64,000 nt of DNA from Gloeomargaritales cyanobacterium VI4D9 (GTDB lineage Bacteria; Cyanobacteriota; Cyanobacteriia; Gloeomargaritales; Gloeomargaritaceae), in NCBI GenBank assembly GCA_927797885.1, contig OV696605.1, positions 2,331,157 through 2,395,156 on the forward strand, in the 5' to 3' direction. Of the stretch, positions 1 through 10,827 are shown in pieces. Below the pieces are notes generated by a model, which was not told the origin of the DNA, ran no database searches, and saw nothing but the letters and a program-made list of their open reading frames with translations. A program made the translations under genes and the position numbers. Every line of letters starts with the position of its first letter. The stretch's first letter is position 1.

Positions 1-119
1 CGAAAAATGGATAATTGGACGCTTTCTCCGTATCCTTTTAACAACTTGAATGCTTTCCGCCATCGTTTTGGATCACGAATATCATAACAGATGAGATACC
101 AGTGTTTGGTTTCAGCCAT
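1..119 (-). CDS. cas2: CRISPR-associated Cas2, 5' part only (cut by window edge)
   Basis: The first 39 codons of a Cas2 protein start at the ATG at 119 and run off the left edge. The reading is [20 protein letters not shown] followed by a basic helix and GYGE.VQLSIFR, the beta-alpha-beta ferredoxin-like opening of Cas2, with the YDI aspartate of the metal site. It lies 4 bp downstream of the cas4-cas1 stop on the same strand, so it is the last visible gene of the adaptation module. Cas2 dimers bridge two Cas1 dimers in the spacer integrase. The associated type I array is presumably just left of the window. Confidence 0.9.
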   Translation of the reverse strand, partial: MAETKHWYLICYDIRDPKRWRKAFKLLKGYGESVQLSIF

Positions 120-123
120 GATT

Positions 124-1767
124 TTACCTCAAAACGAGTTGAGCAAATAACCCACCTTCACCATTCCATTCTTTCTCCAACAGACGTACTTCTAGTTCAA
201 TTAAACGCCGATAGGTCAGCGAATAATTTGTGACTGGATGTTTCCAGCTTTCTCCTTTGCGCCGCTCATAGATTTCGATAAATTTTTTGCGTCCCGCATC
301 CGTAAGCCATACCTGTTGACCTCGTTTTTCAAAATCTTCTCGTACTTGCCACTGCCCCCGATTGATAGACGCAACCACAATCATATCCACCAAAGGTACT
401 CGAAAAATCTCCATCAAGTCCAGCCCCAAAGGATATGCCTGACTTCTCGGTTGATGATAAAAGCCCAAAGCTGGCTCCAATCCCACGGTCAAAATTGCAT
501 GATTGACATCCTTCAAAAGCAAAGCATAACCAAACCCCAATAAACAATTAAAACAATCCTGGGGAGGACGGCGATTACGACCAGAAAATTGCAACTCCGG
601 GTGAGCATTTGGCGAAATCAAATGGGGCAAACCCTGGAAATATAAAGCCGCTAAATTGCCTTCAACACCCAACAAAGATGCAATCGAATCCACAGATTCT
701 ACTTGTTTCAACAAAATCTTCATTTGGTCAATAATTTGCTGTAATTCCGCTGGTCGCTCCCCCCGCATCAAAAACCGCCGCTGTCCTTGCCCCCGACATT
801 GCACCAGTTGCCGTGCCAATCGTAAGCATAATTCCGGGTCAGTTAGGGCTTTATATTGCTGAATGCGTCTTTGAATACTCCCTTGGCGAGTGTCCAAACT
901 ACCTATGTACCGCCCGCCGCTAGAAACAAAATGCACCCCGATTTGTTGATAAGCACAGAGATAAAGTGCCTGGGTAGATATTTGCGCAAAACCATGCAAA
1001 ACTAACTGATCTACCATCCGGGCTGGTATTTTTTTGATTGGCTCATCGAGGGGGGAAATTTTTATTTCTTCACCACTTTTGCCCACTTTGGTTCCCGGTT
1101 CCATCACATGAATAATTTGCCGCTCTTCGTCCTTGGGAAATAAGCGCAAAGGTGCCCGCTCTGGGTCTTGAGCCAATCGTGCTTCTTCGGGCAAACAAAC
1201 CGGGGCAAGGGAACAGCGCACACATAATTTTTCATTTGTTGTTACCGGTGGTCTTTGGGGTGATTTTCGTAAATTTCTAGCCTGTTCAACCGCAGATCGA
1301 ACTTTCTGACGACCCGCATCATCCACCGGAATTTTTACCAAAACATTATCCCGGTGGTAGCGAATTCTTCCCTCTAAAACCGTTGTATTTAGTGCCGATT
1401 CAATTAAACAGGCATAGGCTAAAATTTGCAGAAGGTCACTCTCCCACGCCTGGGGTTGATAATTCTCACCCCGCCGACAACGACCCCGTTTATGTTCATA
1501 GGGAATGATCTGCCCATCCCGTTCCCGTATCGCATCAACTTTACCTCGTAAACCCAGTTCCACACTTTCTAAAACGAGTTCTTCCGTATCCTCATTTTTT
1601 TCTAGTTCAACGTGCAATCTCCGACCTGCAAATACCGCTTCATCCTGGGTATAAAGTTCCTCAACCTCTTCCAGATAAAACAAACGTGGGCAATAAGCCA
1701 GGGCATGGAGTGCAGAAACCCGGATGGTTTCCTGTTCTAAGGCGGGCAGGTCAGTGGTGAGTAGCAT
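124..1767 (-). CDS. cas4-cas1: Cas4-Cas1 fusion protein (spacer acquisition)
   Basis: A single frame joins Cas4 (about residues 1-200) to Cas1 (about 215-547). The Cas4 half has the iron-sulfur cysteines in the N-terminal [10 protein letters not shown] motif and the C-terminal [10 protein letters not shown] cluster, plus a nuclease core with the YEHKRG lysine region. The Cas1 half has the acidic residue of [10 protein letters not shown], the histidine of [20 protein letters not shown] and the downstream acidic site of the metal-dependent integrase. Such fusions are known in Myxan/Dev-like and I-G type systems; Cas4 trims prespacers and selects PAM before Cas1-Cas2 integration. I place the start at the ATG at 1767; an in-frame TTG at 1806 would add 13 residues. 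It follows cas5 after a 160-bp gap and may have its own promoter. Confidence 0.92.
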   Translation of the reverse strand: MLLTTDLPALEQETIRVSALHALAYCPRLFYLEEVEELYTQDEAVFAGRRLHVELEKNEDTEELVLESVELGLRGKVDAIRERDGQIIPYEHKRGRCRRGENYQPQAWESDLLQILAYACLIESALNTTVLEGRIRYHRDNVLVKIPVDDAGRQKVRSAVEQARNLRKSPQRPPVTTNEKLCVRCSLAPVCLPEEARLAQDPERAPLRLFPKDEERQIIHVMEPGTKVGKSGEEIKISPLDEPIKKIPARMVDQLVLHGFAQISTQALYLCAYQQIGVHFVSSGGRYIGSLDTRQGSIQRRIQQYKALTDPELCLRLARQLVQCRGQGQRRFLMRGERPAELQQIIDQMKILLKQVESVDSIASLLGVEGNLAALYFQGLPHLISPNAHPELQFSGRNRRPPQDCFNCLLGFGYALLLKDVNHAILTVGLEPALGFYHQPRSQAYPLGLDLMEIFRVPLVDMIVVASINRGQWQVREDFEKRGQQVWLTDAGRKKFIEIYERRKGESWKHPVTNYSLTYRRLIELEVRLLEKEWNGEGGLFAQLVLR

Positions 1768-1968
1768 GGGGTACCCTTTAGAAAGTTTTAAGCTTTGGTC
1801 ACTCAAATTAAGTCATAGCACTCTTGACAAGTAATCAGTAAGTTCTATGATTTTGAGAACCAAAGCGGCGATTGGCTTCCACAGGGGAACCACCTTATGA
1901 CATTGGAGGTTGGGGGTACGGTCGGTCAGGTTCGTATTCAGTGGTCAAGGTTCAACGCTCAAACAAGG

Positions 1969-2646
1969 CTAAGCTTTAGGCTTGCGGGAGGATTTCTTAG
2001 CTTTGCCTGCCTTGGGGGCTGACTCCGCAGGTTTGGGAATCGTCACCCAACAATGCTCATGCCAGTCCGTACTCCAGCTAAACCGTTGGAAAGTGCCCTG
2101 TCCGGTTGCCCGGTTGATCCAAATGGGCAAGCTAATCAGCCCCCGATTGTCTTTGATCAGCCAACGAATGGCACCATCCTCTTCTCGATAGGCTCTAATC
2201 CCGTTCACCATTGCCCAAGATTCGCCCAAGCTCAAACCACCAAAACGAGTGATCTGTTCTGGAGTAGAGAGGGCGATCGCCACTCGTTCTGTTAATTTGA
2301 CCGTTGCAGACTCTTCGCTAGAATCTAGTCGCACGGCTATCTGCAAGTCGGTTAAAAGCTCTTGGAAGTTGGGCTTAGAAAACTTGCCAGTGGGGTAAGT
2401 TCCCATGTGGGTCTTGCTGAATTTGTGATGGCGCTGCTTCCGCACAATCCGAGAAATGGGCGGATCATCGCCAATAATGCCAATCGCAAGCTTGACTCCT
2501 AGATGAGCGGACATATCGGTTTCGCCCACCAGCGATAACAGGAAGCCGTAGATGGTTGAAGGGGGTGGATAACGATAGGTTTCTTTGTAGTCCCGTGCGA
2601 AGCTTCGAGGAAAGCTAGTGCAGGGACAATCGAGATACAACTGCAT
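1969..2646 (-). CDS. cas5: Type I Cascade subunit Cas5 (Myxan/DevS-like)
   Basis: This 225-residue protein opens MQLYLDCPCTSFPRSFARDY and continues with YPPPSTIYGFLLSLVG, the typical Cas5 N-terminal RAMP signature in which the conserved aromatic-proline-S/T segment caps the crRNA 5' handle. A glycine-rich FGGLSLGESW region follows. The C-terminal tail is very basic (KAGKAKKSSRKPKA). It lies 6 bp downstream of the RelE-like toxin and is the last gene of the interference operon. In related operons cas7 and cas5 are direct neighbours (devR-devS); here a toxin-antitoxin pair separates them. One HIP1 octamer (2273-2280) lies inside. Cas5 identity is firm; the exact subtype is from memory of the family. 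Confidence 0.85.
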   Translation of the reverse strand: MQLYLDCPCTSFPRSFARDYKETYRYPPPSTIYGFLLSLVGETDMSAHLGVKLAIGIIGDDPPISRIVRKQRHHKFSKTHMGTYPTGKFSKPNFQELLTDLQIAVRLDSSEESATVKLTERVAIALSTPEQITRFGGLSLGESWAMVNGIRAYREEDGAIRWLIKDNRGLISLPIWINRATGQGTFQRFSWSTDWHEHCWVTIPKPAESAPKAGKAKKSSRKPKA

Positions 2647-2652
2647 AGGGTT

Positions 2653-4024
<1,372 letters not shown>

Positions 4025-4078
4025 GGTGATGTCTCCAAGATTAAGATTGAGGAAAGAACAATTGGGGTTGAGAAAGAA

Positions 4079-5602
4079 TTACAGAACGTTGGCAGTTTCC
4101 TCAGCAGGCTCCTGTTCTATAACTGCTTCTTCTTCCTTGGTTTTGCCCTTATAGGTGGCGATCGCCAACAGCGCTAAATCCCGCGCTTTTCGCCAGTTCG
4201 ACTCCTGATGAATCCACCAAAAAATCTGTGGTCCCGCTGCACGGGCTGCTTTACTGCGAAACTGGCTGAGAAAATCGACCAAAGCCGTCGCAAATTCCTG
4301 TTGAGTATTCGGACGCTGTAAACGGTAAATGACCTTATCGGTCACCTGACCATAATCGAGTGGTCGTCCCTGCTTATTTGCTTGCTGAATCTGGTCGCGC
4401 AGAAACGCACTAAACGCCCCCTGCACCGCATCAAACAATATCTGCTCATCTGCATTTAAGTGTTCCGTCATAACAACAAGTCCCCTCCGATCTTCTGGAT
4501 AAATTGGGTTAGCTTTACGAAATTCAAAAAATCCGCTGTACCAAACTTTGTTGGCGATCAGGTTATCGCTGATCCAAGCCAGCACCTTGGATTCTGCTAA
4601 CCAAACTCCTTCCCCATCCTGTTTGGGACGGAGCCTTGGTTTTAGATTCTGATAGGCAATTCGATATAAACTCAGGGCTTCATCCTTTAGTGGAACTCGA
4701 TATACTGCCTGTTTAATGAAAGATTGCTGTTTATTCCATGGCTGACTACCCAATTGATAAACTTCGCAATAGTTCACCTTGAATAGAAGTGAATCATCTA
4801 GCTGTCTTTCATCAAGGAGAAATCTCAAAGCAGCTTCTCCAGCACTACTAGCTCGAAATTTGCCATAGGGAGATCCAAAATTGGCATAAATTTTGCTAGG
4901 TAACTTTTGACGAAGCTTTACCCATACTTTTAAGTTTTGTACCTCAGGAATCACGATTGCAGATCTACTTTTTCCGTTAAGTGTAGGCAATTGGTAGTAT
5001 CCGCAAGCAAGCGGCAAAAAAAGCAATGCTAGAAAATTACTAGATGATTCCTTGTAGGAGCCATTGACAAAGCATTCCTCCAAGCCAGGTAGTATTTGGG
5101 TCTTGACTTCTGGCTTTCCAGAGCTAAAGTCTTTTGCCAGTTTTGCTACTTCGGTGTAATAACAGGAATTCAGCAACGTATAGCTTACAGAAATTTCGGG
5201 GCTGTCTGGTTCAATCATGAAATTCAGCGTTTGCGTTTTGTAAAATTTCTTTTTACCTTCTTTAGGCTTATTAGGATCCTCTACAAAACTTTTCTGCTGA
5301 CTATGCTGTAGAAACGAAGACAACATCCCTTGATTGAAGGTAAACCATCCCTGCTCATCAAGATTTAGGGCTGGAGCAATCAATAGCCCACGTTGAATCT
5401 GGTAAGTCTGCTCCAACAGCCATTGAATTGCTTCTAAATCGCTCCCGTCCCACGATAATTTCACGGCATCTTCTGTCACCTCCCACTGGATTGGGGCAGA
5501 GGCGGGATCAAGCGCAGACAACGCCAGTGCTAACCCCGCTATCCCCGCTCGATGGGGTAACAACGTGTTTGGGTCGAAAATTGACAACACCAGTTCAGTC
5601 AA
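4079..5602 (-). CDS. cas8: Type I large subunit Cas8 (Cmx8/Csx13-like)
   Basis: A 507-residue protein opening with LSIFDPNTLLPHRAGIAGLA, the pattern of the Myxan-subtype large subunit (Cmx8/Csx13, Cas8a1-like), which recognises the PAM and anchors the target in Cascade. Its position between cas3 and cas7 fits. No nuclease motif is evident. The start is a TTG at 5602: an AGGAGGTGA ribosome binding site lies 8 bp upstream inside the end of cas3, there is an in-frame stop just before it, and the next ATG is far downstream. The C-terminus is rich in Glu/Ala (IEQEPAEETANVL). A HIP1 octamer lies at 4158-4165. Cas8 proteins diverge fast, so the call rests on the N-terminal motif plus context. Confidence 0.78.
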   Translation of the reverse strand: MTELVLSIFDPNTLLPHRAGIAGLALALSALDPASAPIQWEVTEDAVKLSWDGSDLEAIQWLLEQTYQIQRGLLIAPALNLDEQGWFTFNQGMLSSFLQHSQQKSFVEDPNKPKEGKKKFYKTQTLNFMIEPDSPEISVSYTLLNSCYYTEVAKLAKDFSSGKPEVKTQILPGLEECFVNGSYKESSSNFLALLFLPLACGYYQLPTLNGKSRSAIVIPEVQNLKVWVKLRQKLPSKIYANFGSPYGKFRASSAGEAALRFLLDERQLDDSLLFKVNYCEVYQLGSQPWNKQQSFIKQAVYRVPLKDEALSLYRIAYQNLKPRLRPKQDGEGVWLAESKVLAWISDNLIANKVWYSGFFEFRKANPIYPEDRRGLVVMTEHLNADEQILFDAVQGAFSAFLRDQIQQANKQGRPLDYGQVTDKVIYRLQRPNTQQEFATALVDFLSQFRSKAARAAGPQIFWWIHQESNWRKARDLALLAIATYKGKTKEEEAVIEQEPAEETANVL

Positions 5603-5608
5603 GATTAA

Positions 5609-7834
5609 TCACCTCCTGCTCAGTTCATAAGCGCCAATCTCTGATGAGTAGCCCCAGGCATCTGCCGGAGCTACCGGATACCGCCGACATTTTTTCCAAC
5701 CTTTGGTTTGTTTGCCACTGACTACCAGCGGCACCGTATAGCGAGGCAACAGCTTGGCAGGTAATGTCTCTACCGTTTTCACATCCTGCTCCAGCAGGAC
5801 GGTTGTGGTGTATCCAGCTTCTCGTAGTGAGGCTGGGTAGGTGCGCCATTCGCCATCGAGCCACACCGAATCTCGATCCGGGTTACCCTGCACAGCGGCT
5901 TGCTCCAGCCACGAGGCTAGATCCGCTTGACAAACTTCCTCTCCAAAGCTTTGGAGCAGGGCAGCGCCCATGTCTAGCTCGTCTTGTCCATAGGGAAAGC
6001 CTACTTTTTCATCGGGATAGAACAGGGCATCGAGGGCATGGCCGCAGTAGCGACGGTTCAGCCGTCCTAGCCGTTGAATCAGTCCGGCGGGGTCAGCAAT
6101 TTGAGACACTAGCAACGTGGCAGATAAATCCAGCGACATTTCGGCTACCTGGGTGGTAACGGCCATCACCGCTCCATCCCCCTTAAACCGATCCACGACC
6201 TCCCGGTGGTGATTGACGCGATCGCCATACTTGTAGCGGCTGTGGTAGAGCAATGGGTCTAGACCCCGCTGCTGGGCTTCCTTAAACACAGCGATCGCCG
6301 TATTCACCTGATTACACACCCACAAAATCTTGCCGCCTTGGTCAAATTCAGCTTGCACCCGTTCCCAGTTCGGTGCATCTGCTAAATGAAACCGATAACG
6401 CGGCTGGGTTTCCAAGTCTTGTGGTCCCTGGATAATGTTGACCGACTCGCCCACCGCCTGCTCGATCGCCTGTATTTGCCACGGCAAAAACGAGGCTGAC
6501 ATTAGCAGCATCGGAGCCTTCACGACTTCCAAAAACCGCAGCAATGCCCCAAATAGCTTGTCGTCGTAGCAGTGGACTTCATCAAACACAAAAGCTGCCT
6601 GGGCGATCGCGGGAAAGCAGTACATCGGGCGACGATTGCATTGCAACAGCCCCAACACGGTATCCACCGTACAGACGTTGACCTTTGTACTCCATGCTTT
6701 GAAGGACTCTAACTTGGTTTCCAGGTCATCATCATCCCCAGTGGACTGTAAATCTAAATGCTCCAGATCAACCGCAGCCCGACCATGCAGCAACGTGGAG
6801 TCTACTTTTTCATGGGCATAATCTAGAAAACCCTCAGTGCTGGTACCTGTGGTGGGATAGCAGAAAAACAGCTTGCGACCCACAGCATGGCGTTTTGCCC
6901 AGTTATAGGCTCCTAAGGTTTTACCCGTGCCACAACCGGCCCTGGCCAGCGTGACTCGTGAGGTGGCATTGCCCAACTGTTCTTGGAAGGGGCGTAATGG
7001 TTTGCCTTCCAGGCGTTCATTGACAACATGCTGGAGTTCAGGCTCGGTCAGCGTGTACCGAATTTGCGTCTGAATCCACGGTCGGATTTTGACATCGTTT
7101 GCTGGGAGGGCTGAGCCGCTGGTATCCCCTGCTACAAGCAATGCTTTCACCACAGCCGTGAAAACGGGATCGGCATTCCAAGTGGACAATTGCTGTAAAA
7201 GCAGTTGTCTACGCTGTTTGATCTCTGCAATTGTCCAAGTAGTTGGTAAACCTTGAGGAAGGTCTGAGGCAAGTCCGCAAGCCTTCTGTCCATACCGCAG
7301 CAATCCCTGGAAGTGTTGGTGATTGGTATAGAGAAGGATGCGATCGCCCCTTGTCCACTCATCCACACCCGATTCTCGAATCTCTCCCACTTCATCGGTT
7401 TGTTTGCCTGATGTACCGCCTAGTTTGAGATGATGACCACCCGCAGCGGCGATCGCCACCATCACATCACCCTCCCCGGTTGATAACCAATCTCTCAATT
7501 CCCAGGCCAACAAGACCGATAGCGCCTCATGCCGCATCAGTTGTGGATTGTCTATTGGGTTCTTGAGCTTACGAACCACTGCTTGAAAATGGTCATTCGC
7601 TTTACCCAAGTCATGAAGAAACGCCGCCAGCCGAGCCGTAGCACGCCAGGTTTTAAAGTCCTGAGACAGCCCAAACTGCTTGATTAATCCATCGCCTAAT
7701 TCATCAAGTAGCGTAGTCACCGCTTCGACCACAGCCGCCGTATGTCCAGTCAGGGTATAGGCCCCTTTCCACGGCGTTTCCTTTGATTTAGCTAATAGCA
7801 GTTTGGGGGGTAAAGGCTGGTTTTTAGCTGGCAT
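5609..7834 (-). CDS. cas3: Cas3 HD nuclease-helicase
   Basis: A 741-residue Cas3 with an N-terminal HD domain and a C-terminal superfamily 2 helicase. Visible motifs are TGHTAAVV and AAFLHDLGKANDHFQ (HD metal ligands), GGHH further on, Walker A AGCGTGKT, the DEVH box in VFDEVHCYDD, LLMSASF (motif III), and QVAEMSLDLSA with QRLGRLNRR (motifs V-VI). Cas3 is recruited by Cascade on target DNA and degrades it. Cas3 here is one polypeptide rather than split Cas3'/Cas3''. I start at the ATG at 7834, overlapping the cas6 stop by 11 bp; an upstream in-frame start at 7873 is less likely. It is followed 6 bp later by cas8. Five HIP1 octamers fall in this gene. Confidence 0.93.
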   Translation of the reverse strand: MPAKNQPLPPKLLLAKSKETPWKGAYTLTGHTAAVVEAVTTLLDELGDGLIKQFGLSQDFKTWRATARLAAFLHDLGKANDHFQAVVRKLKNPIDNPQLMRHEALSVLLAWELRDWLSTGEGDVMVAIAAAGGHHLKLGGTSGKQTDEVGEIRESGVDEWTRGDRILLYTNHQHFQGLLRYGQKACGLASDLPQGLPTTWTIAEIKQRRQLLLQQLSTWNADPVFTAVVKALLVAGDTSGSALPANDVKIRPWIQTQIRYTLTEPELQHVVNERLEGKPLRPFQEQLGNATSRVTLARAGCGTGKTLGAYNWAKRHAVGRKLFFCYPTTGTSTEGFLDYAHEKVDSTLLHGRAAVDLEHLDLQSTGDDDDLETKLESFKAWSTKVNVCTVDTVLGLLQCNRRPMYCFPAIAQAAFVFDEVHCYDDKLFGALLRFLEVVKAPMLLMSASFLPWQIQAIEQAVGESVNIIQGPQDLETQPRYRFHLADAPNWERVQAEFDQGGKILWVCNQVNTAIAVFKEAQQRGLDPLLYHSRYKYGDRVNHHREVVDRFKGDGAVMAVTTQVAEMSLDLSATLLVSQIADPAGLIQRLGRLNRRYCGHALDALFYPDEKVGFPYGQDELDMGAALLQSFGEEVCQADLASWLEQAAVQGNPDRDSVWLDGEWRTYPASLREAGYTTTVLLEQDVKTVETLPAKLLPRYTVPLVVSGKQTKGWKKCRRYPVAPADAWGYSSEIGAYELSRR

Positions 7835-8483
7835 TTGCTTCCTCCTTTGCTGGATAAAACCAACCACAGCCAAAATGTTGGCGACCGCCTAATCCATACC
7901 ATTGCAGCTTTAGAGAATCCTCTTGACTCAACCCTTCGACGACCACGCTATAACCCACAACTTTCTTATTTCTTATCTGTAAGGTGCGTCGTGCCAAGTC
8001 TCCATCATGATCGCTGGGAATAAACGCCTTGCCTTTGATGTTTAGGCGTTCCAATCCCTTCTGGCATGACTCTAGAAAATATCGCGGCACATCCGCATGA
8101 TCGATGGCTTCTAGCTTAAACGTCACCAGCCTGGATGCCAACGTATCACTGGCTTCGGGCAATGTGATTCTTGGTTGAACCAAGCGAATCAGATGCCCTC
8201 GAATATCCAAAACCTGATTTTGCAACAATCGATACCAGGTCTGCATTTGGTCTGATGGGCATCGCAACCTAAAGCGAGAGCCTCGATTCAGATAAATCAT
8301 CCCCGCTCGATCTGGAATACCCGAAATAGTGCAGAGGTGAACCTCGGCAGGTAAGTCACCAGGAAGTGATTCATTTTCTTGTTCTTGAAGCCGCTTTTTC
8401 ACGGCAGAGTAAAGTGCATAGCCATGATCCGCAGGCAATGTTTTACCCTGAAGTGAATATTGCATCTCTAAAAAATTCACCAT
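7824..8483 (-). CDS. cas6: Cas6 crRNA-processing endoribonuclease (Cmx6-like)
   Basis: A 219-residue RAMP protein that heads the operon. The N-terminal YSLQGKTLPADHGYALYSAV, the central HLCTISGIPDRAGMIYLNRG segment and the C-terminal GLGGRQHFGCGWF glycine-rich loop are typical of the Cmx6 form of Cas6, which cuts the repeat RNA to release crRNAs. The histidine in DHGYALYSAV is a candidate general acid/base. It is translated just ahead of cas3 with an 11-bp overlap. This is the only cas6 in the window, so it might also serve the type III-B array at 50-60 kb, but the repeat used by this operon's own array is not visible here. Confidence 0.83.
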   Translation of the reverse strand: MVNFLEMQYSLQGKTLPADHGYALYSAVKKRLQEQENESLPGDLPAEVHLCTISGIPDRAGMIYLNRGSRFRLRCPSDQMQTWYRLLQNQVLDIRGHLIRLVQPRITLPEASDTLASRLVTFKLEAIDHADVPRYFLESCQKGLERLNIKGKAFIPSDHDGDLARRTLQIRNKKVVGYSVVVEGLSQEDSLKLQWYGLGGRQHFGCGWFYPAKEEANAS

Positions 8484-8732
8484 ATTGTTCTCAGGCTAAT
8501 TTTTTGTCCTACAGGGATATGGGCTAAAATTGTTTCTATAAAGAGCAGGGAAAATTGTTGCGGATGAGACATTTTATTCCACCGATTGCTGTCAATTATT
8601 TTAACATAACTTTTTTTGCGGGTCTTCATCTTTAACCTGTCGCTAATCTAGCCAGTCCAGGTTGCCGACAAACATTCGCAAATTTTATTATGCCCCAATT
8701 CCCCCTGAGCGCAAAACCTATGGGACTGCGGC
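8484..8732. promoter_or_regulatory. Upstream region of the type I cas operon
   Basis: This 249-bp AT-rich stretch separates the cas6 start from the aroA remnant and must hold the operon promoter. A TTGACA hexamer on the minus strand at 8590-8595 is a candidate -35, but no TATAAT-like box sits at a good 16-18 bp distance, so the promoter cannot be fixed. No gene or RNA was recognised. Confidence 0.4.
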
Positions 8733-9402
8733 CTAGGGGTTGGGTTGGCACAGACTTTGCAGGGTTTCCCAAAACTGGGGATAGGAAATCTGCACACAAC
8801 CCCCCGGGGAAAGGTGGGACACCCCCTGGGCATTGAGGGCGGCAATCGCCAGCGCCATCGCAATCCGGTGGTCATCGTAGGTCTGCAATTCCGTGCCGAC
8901 GAGGGGGTGTTGACTGCCATGAATTGTCAGACCCTCCGGGTATTCGTCCACTGTTACCCCCAGCCGGGTGAGTTGGGTCACCATCGCCGTCAGCCGGTCG
9001 CTCTCTTTTACCCGCAGTTCAGCGGATCCCGGATCACAGTTTTCCCCTGGGCAAAAGCCGCCGCCATGGTGAGGATGGAAATCTCATCAATCAAGCGGGG
9101 AATCAACGCTCCCCCACTGCCACCCCCTCTAGGGTGCTGTACTGCACCTGAATATCCGCCAGGGGTTCCCCCGCCACCAGGCGTTGGTTGTGGCAGGTGA
9201 TCCGGGCACCCATCGCTTCGAGGACTTCTAAAATGCCCGTGCGACTGGGATTGACCCCCGCATTGGTCAGGAGAATATCCGCCCCCGCCACCAGCCAAAA
9301 GGCCGCCGAACTCATATCCCCCGGCACCACCACCGTCTGTCCCCGCAGGACGGCACCCCCCTGTAACGTGACCCGCCCATTCTCCCAGGCGATTTCGGCA
9401 CC
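8733..9402 (-). pseudogene. aroA: aroA 3' half, frameshifted remnant (EPSP synthase)
   Basis: The C-terminal half of 3-phosphoshikimate 1-carboxyvinyltransferase is readable in three frames. From 9402: EIAWENGRV, then [46 protein letters not shown]; a frameshift near 9110; [20 protein letters not shown]; a second frameshift near 9023; AELRVKESDRLTAM, DDHRIAMALAIAAL and the stop at 8733. RVKESDR and DDHR are conserved EPSP synthase motifs. The N-terminal half (roughly 240 residues) is absent and is replaced upstream by a piece of ffh. A functional aroA must exist elsewhere for aromatic amino acid synthesis. This is a decayed, transplanted fragment. Confidence 0.9.
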
Positions 9403-9542
9403 ACCTGCACATTCACATCCGCATCAATCAGGGCACGGCGGACAACCTTCAGGGCTTCTTGGATGTTACTAGGGCTGAGTTTGTCCTGACCTCAGAGTTT
9501 TTTCCAAGCGGCTTCGAGTTGTTCAGAGAGGGCTTCAAACAT
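9402..9542 (-). pseudogene. ffh: ffh (SRP54) 5' remnant joined to aroA
   Basis: From an ATG at 9542 the minus strand reads MFEALSEQLEAAWKKL, a TGA stop at 9492-9494, then in the same frame GQDKLSPSNIQEALKVV and [14 protein letters not shown]. This is the N-domain start of the signal recognition particle GTPase Ffh (usual form ends ...WKKLRGQDK), with an Arg codon turned into a stop. After about 46 codons it runs out of frame straight into aroA. No GTPase domain is present, so this is a non-functional chimera rather than a working gene. Confidence 0.85.
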
Positions 9543-9589
9543 GGGGCAGGGGTTAGATGAACCTGTTGGGTGAATTTTATAGGTTTTAA

Positions 9590-9706
9590 TACAGTCTATT
9601 TATCAATTAAAGGATACAAAAAGCCTCGATTATCCTAAGGGCTTACCACAATTGACCTACGGCAAGTGGGGTTCAACTGTATCCCATAACCACTCAAAAG
9701 ACTGTA
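9590..9706 (+). repeat. Miniature inverted-repeat element, family 1, copy 1
   Basis: A 117-bp element bounded by TACAGTCTAT and AAAAGACTGTA (terminal inverted repeat TACAGTCT/AGACTGTA). An almost identical copy lies inverted at 22532-22649 and a diverged one at 41484-41598. It has no coding capacity and sits just upstream of the ffh-aroA chimera. Confidence 0.85.
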
Positions 9707-9786
9707 ATTTACCACGCTGGGGAGGAACCTGGCTGGTATAGCAGACCGCACAGTGGTTCTAGGGAATTTCTGTTTATGTTTATAAA

Positions 9787-9865
9787 TATAGCAATCCTAA
9801 ATAAGAATAGAACAGGGGTCGCAGGGGCACCGCCGCCCTATCTGGTTTTTCAGAATCTTAGTTCG
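9787..9865 (+). repeat. Family 2 miniature element, left part (truncated)
   Basis: Starts TATAGCAATCCTAAAT and continues through the AACAGGGGTCGCAGGGGCACCGCC core shared (in pieces) with the full copies at 15175-15296 and 44527-44648. The right terminal repeat is degenerate or missing. It lies directly upstream of purU and shows why upstream in-frame start codons of purU should not be used. Confidence 0.7.
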
Positions 9866-9916
9866 CTAATGAAATGGGATAATTTTCTGCTAGTACCCAA
9901 ACATAGAGGTGTCCTT

Positions 9917-10750
9917 ATGCACGGAATTTTACAGGTGTGTTGCCCGGATCAGCGGGGGTTGGTTGCTAAAATCAGCCAGTTTGTCCACCAGTGGGGTGGC
10001 AATATTGTCCATGCGGATCACCACTTGGATGAGGGTTTATTTCTCAGTCGATTGGAATGGGAATTGGCGGGGTTTGAACTCTCTCCAGCGGCGACCCGTG
10101 CGGAATTTGCCCCGCTTGCCCAAACCATTCATGCCCAGTGGTCCTACCACACCCAGGATGAACGCCCCAAGGTCGCAGTTTTTGTGGGAAAACAAAGCCA
10201 TTGTCTGTGGGATTTGCTCTGGCGATACCGGACGGGAGAATTGCCGGGAGAAATTACGCTCATTATGAGCAATCACTGGGAATGCGCCCCCATTGCGGAG
10301 CAATTTCATATCCCTTTTTATTGCATCAAAATAGAAGATAAATTCCAGGCAGAAATGGAGCAATTAACCCTGATTAAAGCCCATAATATTGAGTTAATTA
10401 TTCTGGCAAAATATATGCAAATTTTGAGTCAAAATTTTATTGATCAATGCCCGCCAGTGATTAACATTCACCATTCGTTTTTACCCGCTTTTCCCGGTGC
10501 CAATCCCTACCAACGGGCGCACCAACGGGGGGTGAAAATTATTGGTGCCACCGCCCACTACGTCACCCCGGAACTGGATGCCGGACCGATTATCGAACAG
10601 GATGTGGTGCGGGTCAGTCATCGGGACACGGTGGCAGATTTGGTCCGCCAAGGGCGGGATGTGGAACGGCGGGTGTTGGCGCAGGCGGTGCGTTGGCATC
10701 TGGAACGCCGGGTGCTGGTGTATCACAACAAAACCGTCGTATTTACTTAA
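9917..10750 (+). CDS. purU: Formyltetrahydrofolate deformylase PurU
   Basis: A 277-residue PurU. The N-terminal ACT domain (about 1-80) opens MHGILQVCCPDQRGLVAKIS and is followed by the formyl-transferase/hydrolase core with IIMSNH-like, HNIELIILAKYMQIL, NIHHSFLPAFPGANPY and GATAHYVTPELDAGPIIEQ motifs. The Asn, His and Asp of the formyltransferase active site are visible in INIHHS, GATAHYV and LDAGPI. It hydrolyses 10-formyl-THF to THF plus formate, balancing one-carbon pools and photorespiration. The ATG at 9917 has a GAGGT site 5-6 bp ahead and gives the usual family length; longer frames reach into a repeat element. Transcribed alone. Confidence 0.93.
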   Translation: MHGILQVCCPDQRGLVAKISQFVHQWGGNIVHADHHLDEGLFLSRLEWELAGFELSPAATRAEFAPLAQTIHAQWSYHTQDERPKVAVFVGKQSHCLWDLLWRYRTGELPGEITLIMSNHWECAPIAEQFHIPFYCIKIEDKFQAEMEQLTLIKAHNIELIILAKYMQILSQNFIDQCPPVINIHHSFLPAFPGANPYQRAHQRGVKIIGATAHYVTPELDAGPIIEQDVVRVSHRDTVADLVRQGRDVERRVLAQAVRWHLERRVLVYHNKTVVFT

Positions 10751-10827
10751 TCTGAACTTAAATCTGCACTTAAACGGGTAGCCGGGTGCAGATGTGATAG
10801 GGTGGGGGTACGTCTTGGAGGTTAGCC

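Noticed and set aside
9776-9916. 47-residue N-terminal extension of purU
   Set aside because: It would translate a family 2 miniature element; the ATG at 9917 has a ribosome site and gives the normal family start.
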